NCBI GenBank assembly: GCA_023416335.1
Contig: JAEZHY010000060.1
Location: 1 to 8,357, forward strand
Source of the DNA: Pseudomonadota bacterium
Lineage (GTDB): Bacteria > Desulfobacterota > Syntrophobacteria > Syntrophobacterales > Syntrophobacteraceae
Reading direction: 5' to 3'
DNA length: 8,357 nt
The translations under genes and the position numbers were made by a program. The notes under the pieces were generated by a model. It was not told the origin of the DNA. It did no database searches and saw only the letters and a program-made list of their open reading frames with translations. Shown one piece after another: positions 1 through 5,947 of the stretch; positions within the stretch are counted from its first letter, which is position 1, and every line of letters begins with the position of its first letter.

Positions 1-1
1 A

Positions 2-2302
2 GACGTTGTCGGCAGGAAAGTCACCGAAGTCATTCCCGGTTTCAGAGAAACATATCCGGAATTACTCGAGATTTACGGCAGAGTCGCTTTGAGCGGGCTC
101 CCGGAAAGGCACGAGATATTTATAAAGGATCCGGGCATCTGGTTGGATATTTCCGTCTATAGTGCGAGCAAAGATCATTTCACCGCCGTATTCGAGAACA
201 TCACCGACCGCAAAGAAATGATCTCCAGGATAAAGCGGAACGAGGAAGAATGGGAGAAGACATTCAACAGTGTGCCCGATTTGATCGCGATTATAGATTC
301 GGATTATCGAATCGTTCGAGTTAACCGCGCAATGGCGGAACGACTCGGCAAGACACCCGAGCAATGTATCGGCCTTCACTGTTACCAGTACGTGCATGAA
401 CTTCCTCACCCTCCCGACTACTGCCCACACGCCGAGACCCTCAAAGACGGCAGGGAGCATGTGAGCGAGGTCCATTTTTTCGATTCCGAGTGGCTCGTAA
501 GTACGTCTCCTATATTCGATGCGGTTGGCGATATCGCAGGTGCTGTACACGTCGCGCGGGACATTACGGATCGCAAGCGGATAGAAAACGAACTGAGGAA
601 TGCACGTGATGAACTGGAGACGCGAGTCCGGGAGCGAACGGTCGATCTTGTTTCAGCAAATGAAAAATTGCGGGAGCAGGCTGCCCTTATCGATCTTTCA
701 CCCGATGCTATCCTCGTAAGAGATATGGATGATCGGATTTCCTTCTGGAGCAAAGGCTCTGAGGCAACCTACGGCTACAAGGCGGACGAGGCATTAGGGA
801 AGCGAACCAATGAACTCTTGGGGACACGTTCGTCCGACAGTATTGAGGACATAGAAAAGAGCGTTCTTTCCCAAGGCCGGTGGAGCGGCGAGCTTCTTCA
901 CACCACATCCGGCGGAGATGAGATCGTTGTTGAGAGCAGGTGGAGTCTAAAACCGGGCAAAGATGAAAGAAATGTCGGATTCCTGGAAATCAACAGGGAC
1001 GTGACGGCCAAGAAGCGAACGGAGGAGATGCTGCGAAGGGCGAACCGGGCGCTTAAAGCACTTAGCCAGTGCAATGAGGCCCTGGTTCGGGAAACTGAGG
1101 AAATGGAACTGCTCAAACGTATATGCCATACCGTTGTCGAAGTCGGAGGGTATCTCATGGCCTGGGTTGGCCTGGCCGAAAACGACGAAGCCAAAAGTGT
1201 CCGGCCGATCAGTTTTGCAGGGTATGAAGACGGATACCTCAGCTTGGCCAGGATTACCTGGGCCGATGAAGAAAGAGGCAGAGGGCCGGTGGGGACCTCG
1301 ATCCGAACCGGTGAAGCTCAGGTTTCAAAGGACCTCATGGCAAATCCGCATTTCAATCCGTGGCGAAAAAACGCCCTCGAGCGCGGTTACTCTTCCTGTA
1401 TCTCGCTTCCGCTTGTCGTTGCTGGGCAGGCCTTCGGGGCTCTGGCCATTTACGCGCCTGAGCCGGATGCTTTCGATGAAGAAGAAGTACGGTTTCTGAC
1501 CAGTTTGGCCGAGAATGTGTCGCACGGAATTGGTTCAATTCGCACGTCGATCAGGAAGAAAGAGGCTGAAGAAGCGATGCGGTCCTACATGGAGCGGCTT
1601 GAGCGATCCAATACAGACCTTGAAGAGTTCGCTTTCATTGCATCGCACGATCTCCAGGAGCCAATGCGAAAGATTCAGACATTTGGAGGACTACTAAGAA
1701 AAGGGTACTCAGGCATCCTTGATGTTACCGTGATGGACTACCTGACCAAGATAGAAAATTCGGCAAATCGCATGCGATCGCTCATAGATGCCCTTCTCAA
1801 GTATTCACGGGTGACAAGGAGTACCGAACCTTTCCGGGAAATCGACCTTACGAACCTTGTGGCCGGGGCGGTGGAGGAATTCGATATCAAACTGAAGGAA
1901 TCAGGCGGAACTATCCGGGTAGCCGGTCTACCTGTGATCCAGGCGGATGCATCTCAGATGTACCAGCTATTTCAACATCTGATAGGGAATGCGCTGAAGT
2001 TCCGCAGCAGCGACCGCCCACCGATAATTCAAATATACGGCAAGGAAGATGCGGAAGCCTGTCGGATCTATGTTGAAGATAACGGAGTAGGCTTCGACGA
2101 GAAATACCTGCCTCTCATATTTAAGCCTTTCCAGCAACTCCATGGGCGAGAGTATGAAGGAACCGGGATGGGTCTTTCCATTTGTCGAAAGATCGTCGAG
2201 CAGCACGGAGGCACAATTACGGCCAGGTCTAAACCGGGGAGGGGCACGACAATCATATTTACACTCCCTTTGAAGCGGTGCGGATTTGAGCAAGCCGCTT
2301 AA
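2..2302 (+). CDS. Multi-PAS/GAF sensor histidine kinase, 5' end missing
   Basis: The frame is open through the left edge, so the true start lies outside; a TTG at 89 is internal, because PAS-like sequence continues upstream of it. Numbering from the codon at base 2 (766 residues visible), the order is: tail of a PAS domain (1-70), PAS (about 81-191, ending in the usual DITDRK), a short coiled coil (192-225), PAS (229-340), GAF (364-514, with the ITWADEERGRGP signature), HisKA (537-604) and HATPase (644-761). The phospho-acceptor is H549 in ASHDLQEP. The N box is HLIGNALKF, the G1 box DNGVGFD (from 693) and the G2 box GTGMGL (720-725), so the kinase core looks intact. No transmembrane segment is visible in this part, so it is probably cytosolic unless the missing N-terminus holds an anchor. 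There is no receiver domain and no response regulator next door. The ligand cannot be told. The second PAS has a C-x4-C-x13-C-x-H pattern (C122, C127, C141, H143). Confidence 0.93.
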   Translation, partial: DVVGRKVTEVIPGFRETYPELLEIYGRVALSGLPERHEIFIKDPGIWLDISVYSASKDHFTAVFENITDRKEMISRIKRNEEEWEKTFNSVPDLIAIIDSDYRIVRVNRAMAERLGKTPEQCIGLHCYQYVHELPHPPDYCPHAETLKDGREHVSEVHFFDSEWLVSTSPIFDAVGDIAGAVHVARDITDRKRIENELRNARDELETRVRERTVDLVSANEKLREQAALIDLSPDAILVRDMDDRISFWSKGSEATYGYKADEALGKRTNELLGTRSSDSIEDIEKSVLSQGRWSGELLHTTSGGDEIVVESRWSLKPGKDERNVGFLEINRDVTAKKRTEEMLRRANRALKALSQCNEALVRETEEMELLKRICHTVVEVGGYLMAWVGLAENDEAKSVRPISFAGYEDGYLSLARITWADEERGRGPVGTSIRTGEAQVSKDLMANPHFNPWRKNALERGYSSCISLPLVVAGQAFGALAIYAPEPDAFDEEEVRFLTSLAENVSHGIGSIRTSIRKKEAEEAMRSYMERLERSNTDLEEFAFIASHDLQEPMRKIQTFGGLLRKGYSGILDVTVMDYLTKIENSANRMRSLIDALLKYSRVTRSTEPFREIDLTNLVAGAVEEFDIKLKESGGTIRVAGLPVIQADASQMYQLFQHLIGNALKFRSSDRPPIIQIYGKEDAEACRIYVEDNGVGFDEKYLPLIFKPFQQLHGREYEGTGMGLSICRKIVEQHGGTITARSKPGRGTTIIFTLPLKRCGFEQAA

Positions 2303-2310
2303 GCAGGCTT
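2292..2310 (+). terminator. Weak hairpin at the kinase stop codon
   Basis: AAGCCGC and GCAGGCTT pair around a TTAA loop with one bulged A, spanning the stop codon at 2300-2302. Only a poor T tract follows (CTTGAATATTG), so this is at best a weak intrinsic terminator or an mRNA 3' stabiliser. Confidence 0.25.
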
Positions 2311-2377
2311 CTTGAATATTGCTTACTTCGATGCCTTATTCGTCATTAGTTGTGCTATCTTTGCAAGTACTCCCATC

Positions 2378-2394
2378 TAAGGGTATTATCCTTA
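2378..2394. promoter_or_regulatory. 17-base palindrome, candidate operator
   Basis: TAAGGGTATTATCCTTA reads the same on both strands apart from the central base and one mismatched pair: arms TAAGG/CCTTA with TA/TA inside. A second small palindrome, CTCATGAG, lies 9 bases downstream (2404-2411) and overlaps TACTCAT (2402-2408), which fits the NarL heptamer consensus TACYYMT. Dimeric LuxR-type regulators bind such dyads, and the next gene is a kinase whose class normally signals to NarL/LuxR-type regulators. The binding role is inference. Confidence 0.3.
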
Positions 2395-2622
2395 TTCCGA
2401 TTACTCATGAGACACTCGGCCTAAGTTTTAAGTTTTGACAGACAGAGAGGGCCGTGCTATGCTTTTTTCCATGAAATATACCCCCCCTGCCAAGATAACT
2501 TGTGATTTTGAGAAGCTTATGCCGAACGAACTTCTATAGCTCTATTCTTGCTTTAAGAACGAAATTACGAATGAGGAAAGGCCAGTCCTCCACTATCAGG
2601 TTCACTTACTACTATCCTGTGA

Positions 2623-2720
2623 GGATCAGGTGCGGTAGAAGTAGAGATCAGGTCGAACATCTGCGAGAGCTGAGTGACTGGTGCCAACGCATTTTCGCAT
2701 TCGGCAATCACACCTGATCC
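2623..2720. repeat. Perfect 10-bp inverted repeat, 78-base spacing
   Basis: GGATCAGGTG (2623-2632) is matched exactly by its reverse complement CACCTGATCC (2711-2720). A third partial copy, GATCAGGT, occurs at about 2647-2654. The enclosed sequence contains a tandem CGCATTTT/CGCATT. It could close a structured RNA or be the ends of a decayed element; no known family is recognised. Confidence 0.35.
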
Positions 2721-2840
2721 AGGGGCAGTAAAGCCATTTCGGTTGTGACGTTTGCTCTCTAAATCGCATTTCGGTCGGCGGATAAATTAATAGACGCTGC
2801 CGCTCAAAATAGGCAAACAGTACTTTTATCTCTTCCTGTA

Positions 2841-2864
2841 CAGCCAAAACCCAAGCCTTGGCTG
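2841..2864 (+). repeat. Hairpin upstream of the second kinase
   Basis: CAGCCAA (2841-2847) and TTGGCTG (2858-2864) form a perfect 7-bp stem with a 10-base loop, ending about 52 bases before the GTG start of the next gene. No T run follows, so it is not a canonical terminator. It may be an operator or leader structure. Confidence 0.35.
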
Positions 2865-2916
2865 GAATAGTTCACGATGCAAAAATAGACGATCAACCTG
2901 AGGCGAAGGAGTCCCG

Positions 2917-4485
2917 GTGAAGAGACCATTTCTTTCTTCGTTATGTTTAGGTCTACCTTCAGCCTTGATACTGGTGGTCCTGGCGGCCCTTTTCAGGGCA
3001 TACTTCCTGGGCGGGCTCGGATCAGGCAGTCCATTTATTACCTTCTCTCCGGTCGTCATGATAGCCGCCCTTCGCTGGGGGTTTCCGGCTGGATTTTCGG
3101 CAACATTGACCTCCTTGCTGCTGGCTGATTACTATTGGATGGAGCCTGTTGGTAAAATCGGCCTTTTCTATGAGCCTGATTGGCTTACAGCTGGAACATT
3201 TGCATTTTCCGGAACGGGGATTTCAGCAATCTGCGAGTCGATGCGCCGAATGCGGGCCAGAGCACAGGCAGCGGAAATTGACGCCAGACTGGCAGCCGAA
3301 CGGGAACAGGCATCCCTGGCTCTTCGTGAAAAAGAGGAATTATTTCGGTCGGTGCTGGAAAATTCGATCGATGTAATCTACAGGCACAACTTTAAGGCGG
3401 GCTCATACGATTATTTGAGCCCGTCCGTCAAATCTTGCTCAGGGTTTCCTTTGCAGGAGGCAACCTGCATAAGTGCAGCCGAAATGCATGCCGAATGCCA
3501 TCCCGAAGATCTGCCGGTGTTTCGCGGGGAGTTACAAAGATGCATTGAGGAATGCAGGGGCTCGGGTAAATCGGCCGGATATGTGGAATGCCGCTATAAA
3601 CACAGCGACGGCAAATATCGTTGGATGGCGAACAAGTATACTGTAATAGCGGGGGAGGATGGTGAACCGCTTTATCGTATAGGGGTCATCAGGGATGTAT
3701 CCGAACCAAAGCGGATGGAAGAAGAACTCCTCAAAGCCCGGGAAAACCTGGAGCGTAGAGTTATCGAGAGGACCAGGGAGATAGAAGAAAAGTCGACCCG
3801 CCTGGCAGAACTGAACGCTACGTTGAGAGCAATTCCTGAAAGGCTGATCGCTGCCCAGGAGGAAGAAAGGAAGAGACTGGCGGGAGAACTCCACGATAGC
3901 GTGGGCCAGACCCTTGCGGCAGTTAAATTTCGGATCGAACATGCTTATCAGAATCTGAAGAAAAATAATTCTGCCGTGACTCTAAAAACCCTGGAGGATC
4001 TCTTGCCGGTGCTGCAGCGTGCCCTAGAAGAGACCAGGGCCATATACATGGGACTCCGGCCGAGAGTACTCGAAGATTTCGGCTTGGTCAGCACTCTTTA
4101 TTGGTATCGTGACGAGTACCTCAAACTCTATCCCGGTATCCACATCGAGCTTCAAGTCGGGCTTGAAGAATTTGACGTCCCCCAGCACATTGAAGTGGCC
4201 ATCTTCAGGATCGTTCAGGAAGCTTTGAACAATATAGCCAAATACGCAAAAGCAGAGTGGGTGGATATTACGCTGACCAGGAAAGCAGAGGCAATCCGAC
4301 TTGAAATTACCGATGACGGGGTGGGTATGGACCTGGATTACGTGGTTGCGATCGCGAACGCGAGAAGCCTTGGGCTGGCCGGCATGAAAGAAAGGGCCGA
4401 ACTGACGGGGGGGAAGTTCTCCATAACGTCAATCCCCGGCGAAGGAACTGCCATCCGGGCAATGTGGTCTGTTCAAACTCAATGA
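2917..4485 (+). CDS. Membrane-anchored NarL/DesK-class sensor histidine kinase with PAS domain
   Basis: A 522-residue kinase starting at GTG 2917, supported by GAAGGAG at 2905-2911 with a 5-base spacer. Residues 10-110 look like a DUF4118/KdpD-type membrane unit: hydrophobic stretches at about 10-28, 40-70 and 90-107, with the SPFITFSPVV and LLLADYYW style of that family. A short helix (110-140) leads to a PAS domain (about 140-265, ending VIRDVSEPKRMEEEL), then a coiled coil (265-300). HisKA_3 follows at about 307-380, with H326 in GELHDSVGQ. The HATPase domain has the N box QEALNNIAKYA (434-444), G1 DDGVGMD (466-472) and a LGLAGM G2 box (485-490), as usual in this class. Known members phosphorylate LuxR/NarL-type regulators; none is encoded here, so it is probably an orphan kinase. 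The PAS domain has six cysteines within 52 residues (C174, C184, C194, C209, C213, C225), which may mean redox or metal sensing. The signal is unknown. Confidence 0.93.
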   Translation: MKRPFLSSLCLGLPSALILVVLAALFRAYFLGGLGSGSPFITFSPVVMIAALRWGFPAGFSATLTSLLLADYYWMEPVGKIGLFYEPDWLTAGTFAFSGTGISAICESMRRMRARAQAAEIDARLAAEREQASLALREKEELFRSVLENSIDVIYRHNFKAGSYDYLSPSVKSCSGFPLQEATCISAAEMHAECHPEDLPVFRGELQRCIEECRGSGKSAGYVECRYKHSDGKYRWMANKYTVIAGEDGEPLYRIGVIRDVSEPKRMEEELLKARENLERRVIERTREIEEKSTRLAELNATLRAIPERLIAAQEEERKRLAGELHDSVGQTLAAVKFRIEHAYQNLKKNNSAVTLKTLEDLLPVLQRALEETRAIYMGLRPRVLEDFGLVSTLYWYRDEYLKLYPGIHIELQVGLEEFDVPQHIEVAIFRIVQEALNNIAKYAKAEWVDITLTRKAEAIRLEITDDGVGMDLDYVVAIANARSLGLAGMKERAELTGGKFSITSIPGEGTAIRAMWSVQTQ

Positions 4486-4599
4486 TTTCACAAGATAGCT
4501 GCCCCACCTCATGCTCTAGTACTAGTTGCTTTCAAGTTGATATTTAATTCCCTGCCGAGGTGGAAGAGGTTACCCCCGACCAGGCACTTGCACCAGATT

Positions 4600-4617
4600 T
4601 CGGCCCTTTTGGGCCGA
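4600..4617. repeat. Perfect hairpin with TTTT loop
   Basis: TCGGCCC-TTTT-GGGCCGA forms a 7-bp GC-rich stem. It lies 3 bases before the larger inverted repeat at 4621-4679 and is probably part of the same palindromic cluster. It may help stop transcription coming from the kinase, though there is no T tail. Confidence 0.5.
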
Positions 4618-4620
4618 TCG

Positions 4621-4679
4621 CTTGGCGCTTGCTGTGCCTGTCCCCGGTGCCTTTGCGGAGCGCCACAGCAAGCGCCAAG
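4621..4679. repeat. Perfect 16-bp inverted repeat, REP-like element
   Basis: CTTGGCGCTTGCTGTG (4621-4636) is matched exactly by CACAGCAAGCGCCAAG (4664-4679), leaving a 27-base loop. The loop side contains GTGCCTGTCCCCGGTGCC (4634-4651). From memory, this resembles the CTGTCCCCGG-type REP sequences that accompany RAYT (REP-associated tyrosine transposase) families in proteobacteria. No RAYT gene is in the window. A dispersed REP/BIME-like copy is the best reading; a convergent transcription terminator structure is the alternative, and the two do not exclude each other. Confidence 0.55.
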
Positions 4680-4704
4680 TAAGCCGCAGAGCGGCGCAGG
4701 GGGT

Positions 4705-4725
4705 GTGGGGGCCTTCGGTCCCCAC
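4705..4725. repeat. GC-rich stem-loop in the repeat cluster
   Basis: GTGGGGGCC and GGTCCCCAC form a 9-bp stem (one G-T pair) closed by TTC, and the stem can extend outward by further G-T and G-C pairs to about 4703-4727. No T run follows. Together with the two neighbouring inverted repeats it makes a compact cluster of alternating palindromes, as in BIME elements. Confidence 0.45.
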
Positions 4726-4834
4726 GCTATTTGGATCCTTCTTGAACGCAACTCCGTATAAAGCGTATCGCTTTTCCCCCGCTTCCGCCGGGGACGGTTG
4801 GCTCAAAGTAATGTTCCTGGTGCACAATTAGACC

Positions 4835-5737
4835 TCATACTCCGCCCTGCCCGTTCAGCTTCTCCGCTATCCCCAGGATCGTCCGCACATACGGTTTGCT
4901 GTGATTGTAAGCCCAGATCACCTGCTCCTGGTCGGATGGGAATCTCGCTTCGCACCAGCCATGCCCTCTGAGGTAATTGGCCGTGCTCATGATGGCGTCT
5001 TCCGGATTGAAGAGATCTATACGGCCGTCACCGTTTCCGTCGGCCCCGTACTCGATCATGCTGCTCGGCAGAAACTGCGGCAGGCCGACAGCACCCATGA
5101 CCGACCCCTGGAAAGACCCAGCCCTGATGCCGTTGGTGTTCTCCCACGCCAGTAAGGCCGAAAGCTCCTTGTAGGCCCACGTGGAGCGCGCGAGCAGCTT
5201 CTGGTCGAAAGCTTCACGCCCCCATCTCTCCCTGTCCTGCGGGGAGAGGAGTCTCCATACCTTGTCGCGGTTTGCTTTCTTATCCATTAGGGCGAAGGTC
5301 GAAAAAACCGCCAGGGTCGAAGTCTTCCCGGTATAGGACCCGAAGTGGGTTTCCACCAGGAGGATTGCAGCAATCACGCCCGCCTCGACTCCATACTTCT
5401 TTTCGGCCTTCTTGAAGGAGGACTGGTGACTTTGGATAAATTGCCGCGCCTTGGCGATTTCCGAAGGATCGAGGAAATGGTCGTAGTTGAGCTGGCTTTC
5501 ACGGATCTTGAGCGTCGATGAAACGAGTTTGAACATTGCGGGCGGGGCAGGTTGAAAAATCTTCGCCACCTGCTTGTGCGAGAAGCCGTCCTGAACGAGT
5601 TTTTCTTTTAAACCCGCATAAATGTCCTCGACCGAATACGCGGGAACGGCTGCTGCGATGAGAACACAAAAGAACAAAAAAGCCGGAAGGACAAAGATCC
5701 GGCACTTGCTTCCAACCAAAGCGGTAGTTTTCGACAT
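4835..5737 (-). CDS. mltB: Periplasmic lytic murein transglycosylase, MltB (SLT_2) family
   Basis: A 300-residue protein that should cleave the MurNAc-GlcNAc bond of peptidoglycan to give 1,6-anhydro-muropeptides. The ATG at 5737 is chosen because it begins a signal peptide: basic SKCR, a hydrophobic core at about 13-31, and a likely cut after VPAYS (35). AAAGG lies 7 bases upstream. There is no lipobox cysteine at the cleavage region, unlike E. coli MltB, so the product is probably soluble or loosely attached in the periplasm. The catalytic glutamate is E129 in ILLVETHFGSYTG. Other family marks are AVFSTFALM (about 143-151), GSFQGSVMGAVGLPQFLPSSM (208-227 region), an EF-hand-like loop DGNGDGRID (233-241) as in the calcium site of Slt35, and the final WAYNHSKPYV. 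The same frame stays open upstream through the gap and antisense to the dynamin gene, giving a misleading 949-codon frame. It is transcribed divergently from the dynamin-like gene. Confidence 0.93.
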   Translation of the reverse strand: MSKTTALVGSKCRIFVLPAFLFFCVLIAAAVPAYSVEDIYAGLKEKLVQDGFSHKQVAKIFQPAPPAMFKLVSSTLKIRESQLNYDHFLDPSEIAKARQFIQSHQSSFKKAEKKYGVEAGVIAAILLVETHFGSYTGKTSTLAVFSTFALMDKKANRDKVWRLLSPQDRERWGREAFDQKLLARSTWAYKELSALLAWENTNGIRAGSFQGSVMGAVGLPQFLPSSMIEYGADGNGDGRIDLFNPEDAIMSTANYLRGHGWCEARFPSDQEQVIWAYNHSKPYVRTILGIAEKLNGQGGV

Positions 5738-5789
5738 CAGAGAGCCTTTGAATTTCGAGGTTTTCTTTTTGCGTTGTTTTGCCTTGCGA

Positions 5790-5818
5790 TTGACAGGGTA
5801 TTCATTATAGGTTATCTG
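5790..5818 (+). promoter_or_regulatory. Sigma-70 promoter candidate for the dynamin leader
   Basis: A perfect TTGACA at 5790-5795 is followed 17 bases later by TATCTG (5813-5818), a weak -10 box that keeps only the TAT. A start near 5825 would give a leader of about 120 bases before the dynamin start. It interlocks with the minus-strand promoter, so the two should compete for polymerase. Confidence 0.4.
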
Positions 5819-5832
5819 CGCTTTTATTGCAA
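5804..5832 (-). promoter_or_regulatory. Sigma-70 promoter candidate for the transglycosylase
   Basis: Read on the minus strand: TTGCAA (5832-5827, 4 of 6 matches to TTGACA), a spacer of exactly 17 bases, then a perfect TATAAT (5809-5804). Transcription would start near 5797, leaving a leader of about 60 bases to the ATG at 5737. The -10 box lies in the spacer of the opposing candidate promoter, 8 bp from its -35 box. Confidence 0.55.
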
Positions 5833-5863
5833 ACCGGGAACGTGTTCCCGCTTGAGATTGCAA
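5827..5863 (+). promoter_or_regulatory. Palindrome flanked by TTGCAA repeats, operator or leader hairpin
   Basis: CGGGAAC-GT-GTTCCCG (5835-5850) is a perfect inverted repeat with 7-bp arms. It is bracketed by TTGCAA at 5827-5832 and 5858-5863, each self-complementary, so the whole forms nested dyads. The left TTGCAA is also the -35 box of the minus-strand promoter. A DNA-bound dimer here could control both genes. As RNA it would be the first hairpin of the dynamin leader, although the tight inner loop makes a DNA site more likely. Confidence 0.4.
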
Positions 5864-5897
5864 CCTTTGCCCCAGGGCATTTCCGGTTAATCTCGCG

Positions 5898-5932
5898 ACT
5901 CCTGCCGGCCCGAAACAGGCAGGAGTTTTTTT
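5898..5932 (+). terminator. Canonical intrinsic terminator just upstream of the dynamin start
   Basis: ACTCCTGCC (5898-5906) and GGCAGGAGT (5918-5926) form a perfect 9-bp stem with an 11-base loop, followed by a run of seven T (5926-5932). It works only on the plus strand, where no gene precedes it, so it sits in the leader of the dynamin-like gene. Its 3' arm contains AGGAG, which could serve as a ribosome binding site for the ATG at 5936 when unpaired. This suggests attenuation, the end of a short RNA, or both. Confidence 0.8.
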
Positions 5933-5947
5933 CATATGGAGTTCATA

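Larger units (their letters stand above)
2303..2916. other. Intergenic stretch without a convincing gene
   Basis: About 610 bases between the two kinases. Short open frames exist on both strands (a 71-codon GTG frame at 2502-2717 on plus, a 73-codon frame at 2626-2847 on minus), but neither gives a recognisable protein or a good ribosome binding site, and their composition is not gene-like. What can be seen are three inverted repeats: a 17-base palindrome at 2378-2394, a long-range 10-bp repeat at 2623-2632/2711-2720, and a 7-bp-stem hairpin at 2841-2864. The length and structure fit a long leader or a decayed gene; the sequence does not decide which. Confidence 0.5.
4486..4834. other. Convergent intergenic region rich in inverted repeats
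   Basis: This gap lies between the 3' ends of the second kinase (+) and the lytic transglycosylase (-). Open frames of 66-85 codons run through it on both strands, but they are built from the palindromic repeats, have no recognisable product and overlap each other, so they are not called. Besides the hairpins listed separately, it holds a perfect 10-base palindrome CTAGTACTAG (4516-4525), GCCGC-AGA-GCGGC (4683-4695) and CCCCG/CGGGG (4777-4781/4789-4793). No classical T-tailed terminator is seen for either flanking gene. Confidence 0.5.
5825..5932 (+). ncRNA. Candidate attenuated leader or small RNA
   Basis: Between the plus-strand promoter candidate and the intrinsic terminator lies about 108 bases without any open reading frame of note and with three successive inverted repeats: 5835-5850, TGCCC/GGGCA at 5868-5879, and the terminator. 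CCGG at 5883-5886 could pair with CCGG at 5905-5908, inside the terminator stem, offering a possible anti-terminator. No known riboswitch or T-box consensus is recognised. It is called only from promoter, terminator and structure, so expression is unproven. Confidence 0.3.

Noticed and set aside
89..91. TTG as the start of the first kinase
   Set aside because: PAS-like sequence continues upstream in the same frame to the window edge and no ribosome binding site precedes the TTG.
1074..1499. A 141-codon frame inside the first kinase
   Set aside because: It is a shifted-frame shadow of the GAF domain; the kinase frame carries the conserved motifs.
2502..2717. A 71-codon GTG frame between the kinases
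   Set aside because: No ribosome binding site, unrecognisable product, and it crosses the long inverted repeat; not strong enough to call.
4516..4527. GTACTAGTT, resembling half of a tryptophan repressor operator, within the palindrome CTAGTACTAG
   Set aside because: It lies between two convergent 3' ends, where an operator has nothing to control, and it is only a half-site. Probably chance.
4600..4727. An insertion sequence remnant with terminal inverted repeats
   Set aside because: No transposase fragment, no target-site duplication, and the repeats are close-spaced palindromes, which fits a REP-type element better.
4537..4831. Open frames of 69-85 codons on both strands of the convergent gap
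   Set aside because: They overlap each other and are translations of palindromic repeat sequence, with no ribosome binding site or known domain.
5827..5947. A known riboswitch (c-di-GMP, SAM, fluoride, T-box) in the dynamin leader
   Set aside because: None of the conserved cores I know could be matched by eye; only generic hairpins and the terminator are supported.
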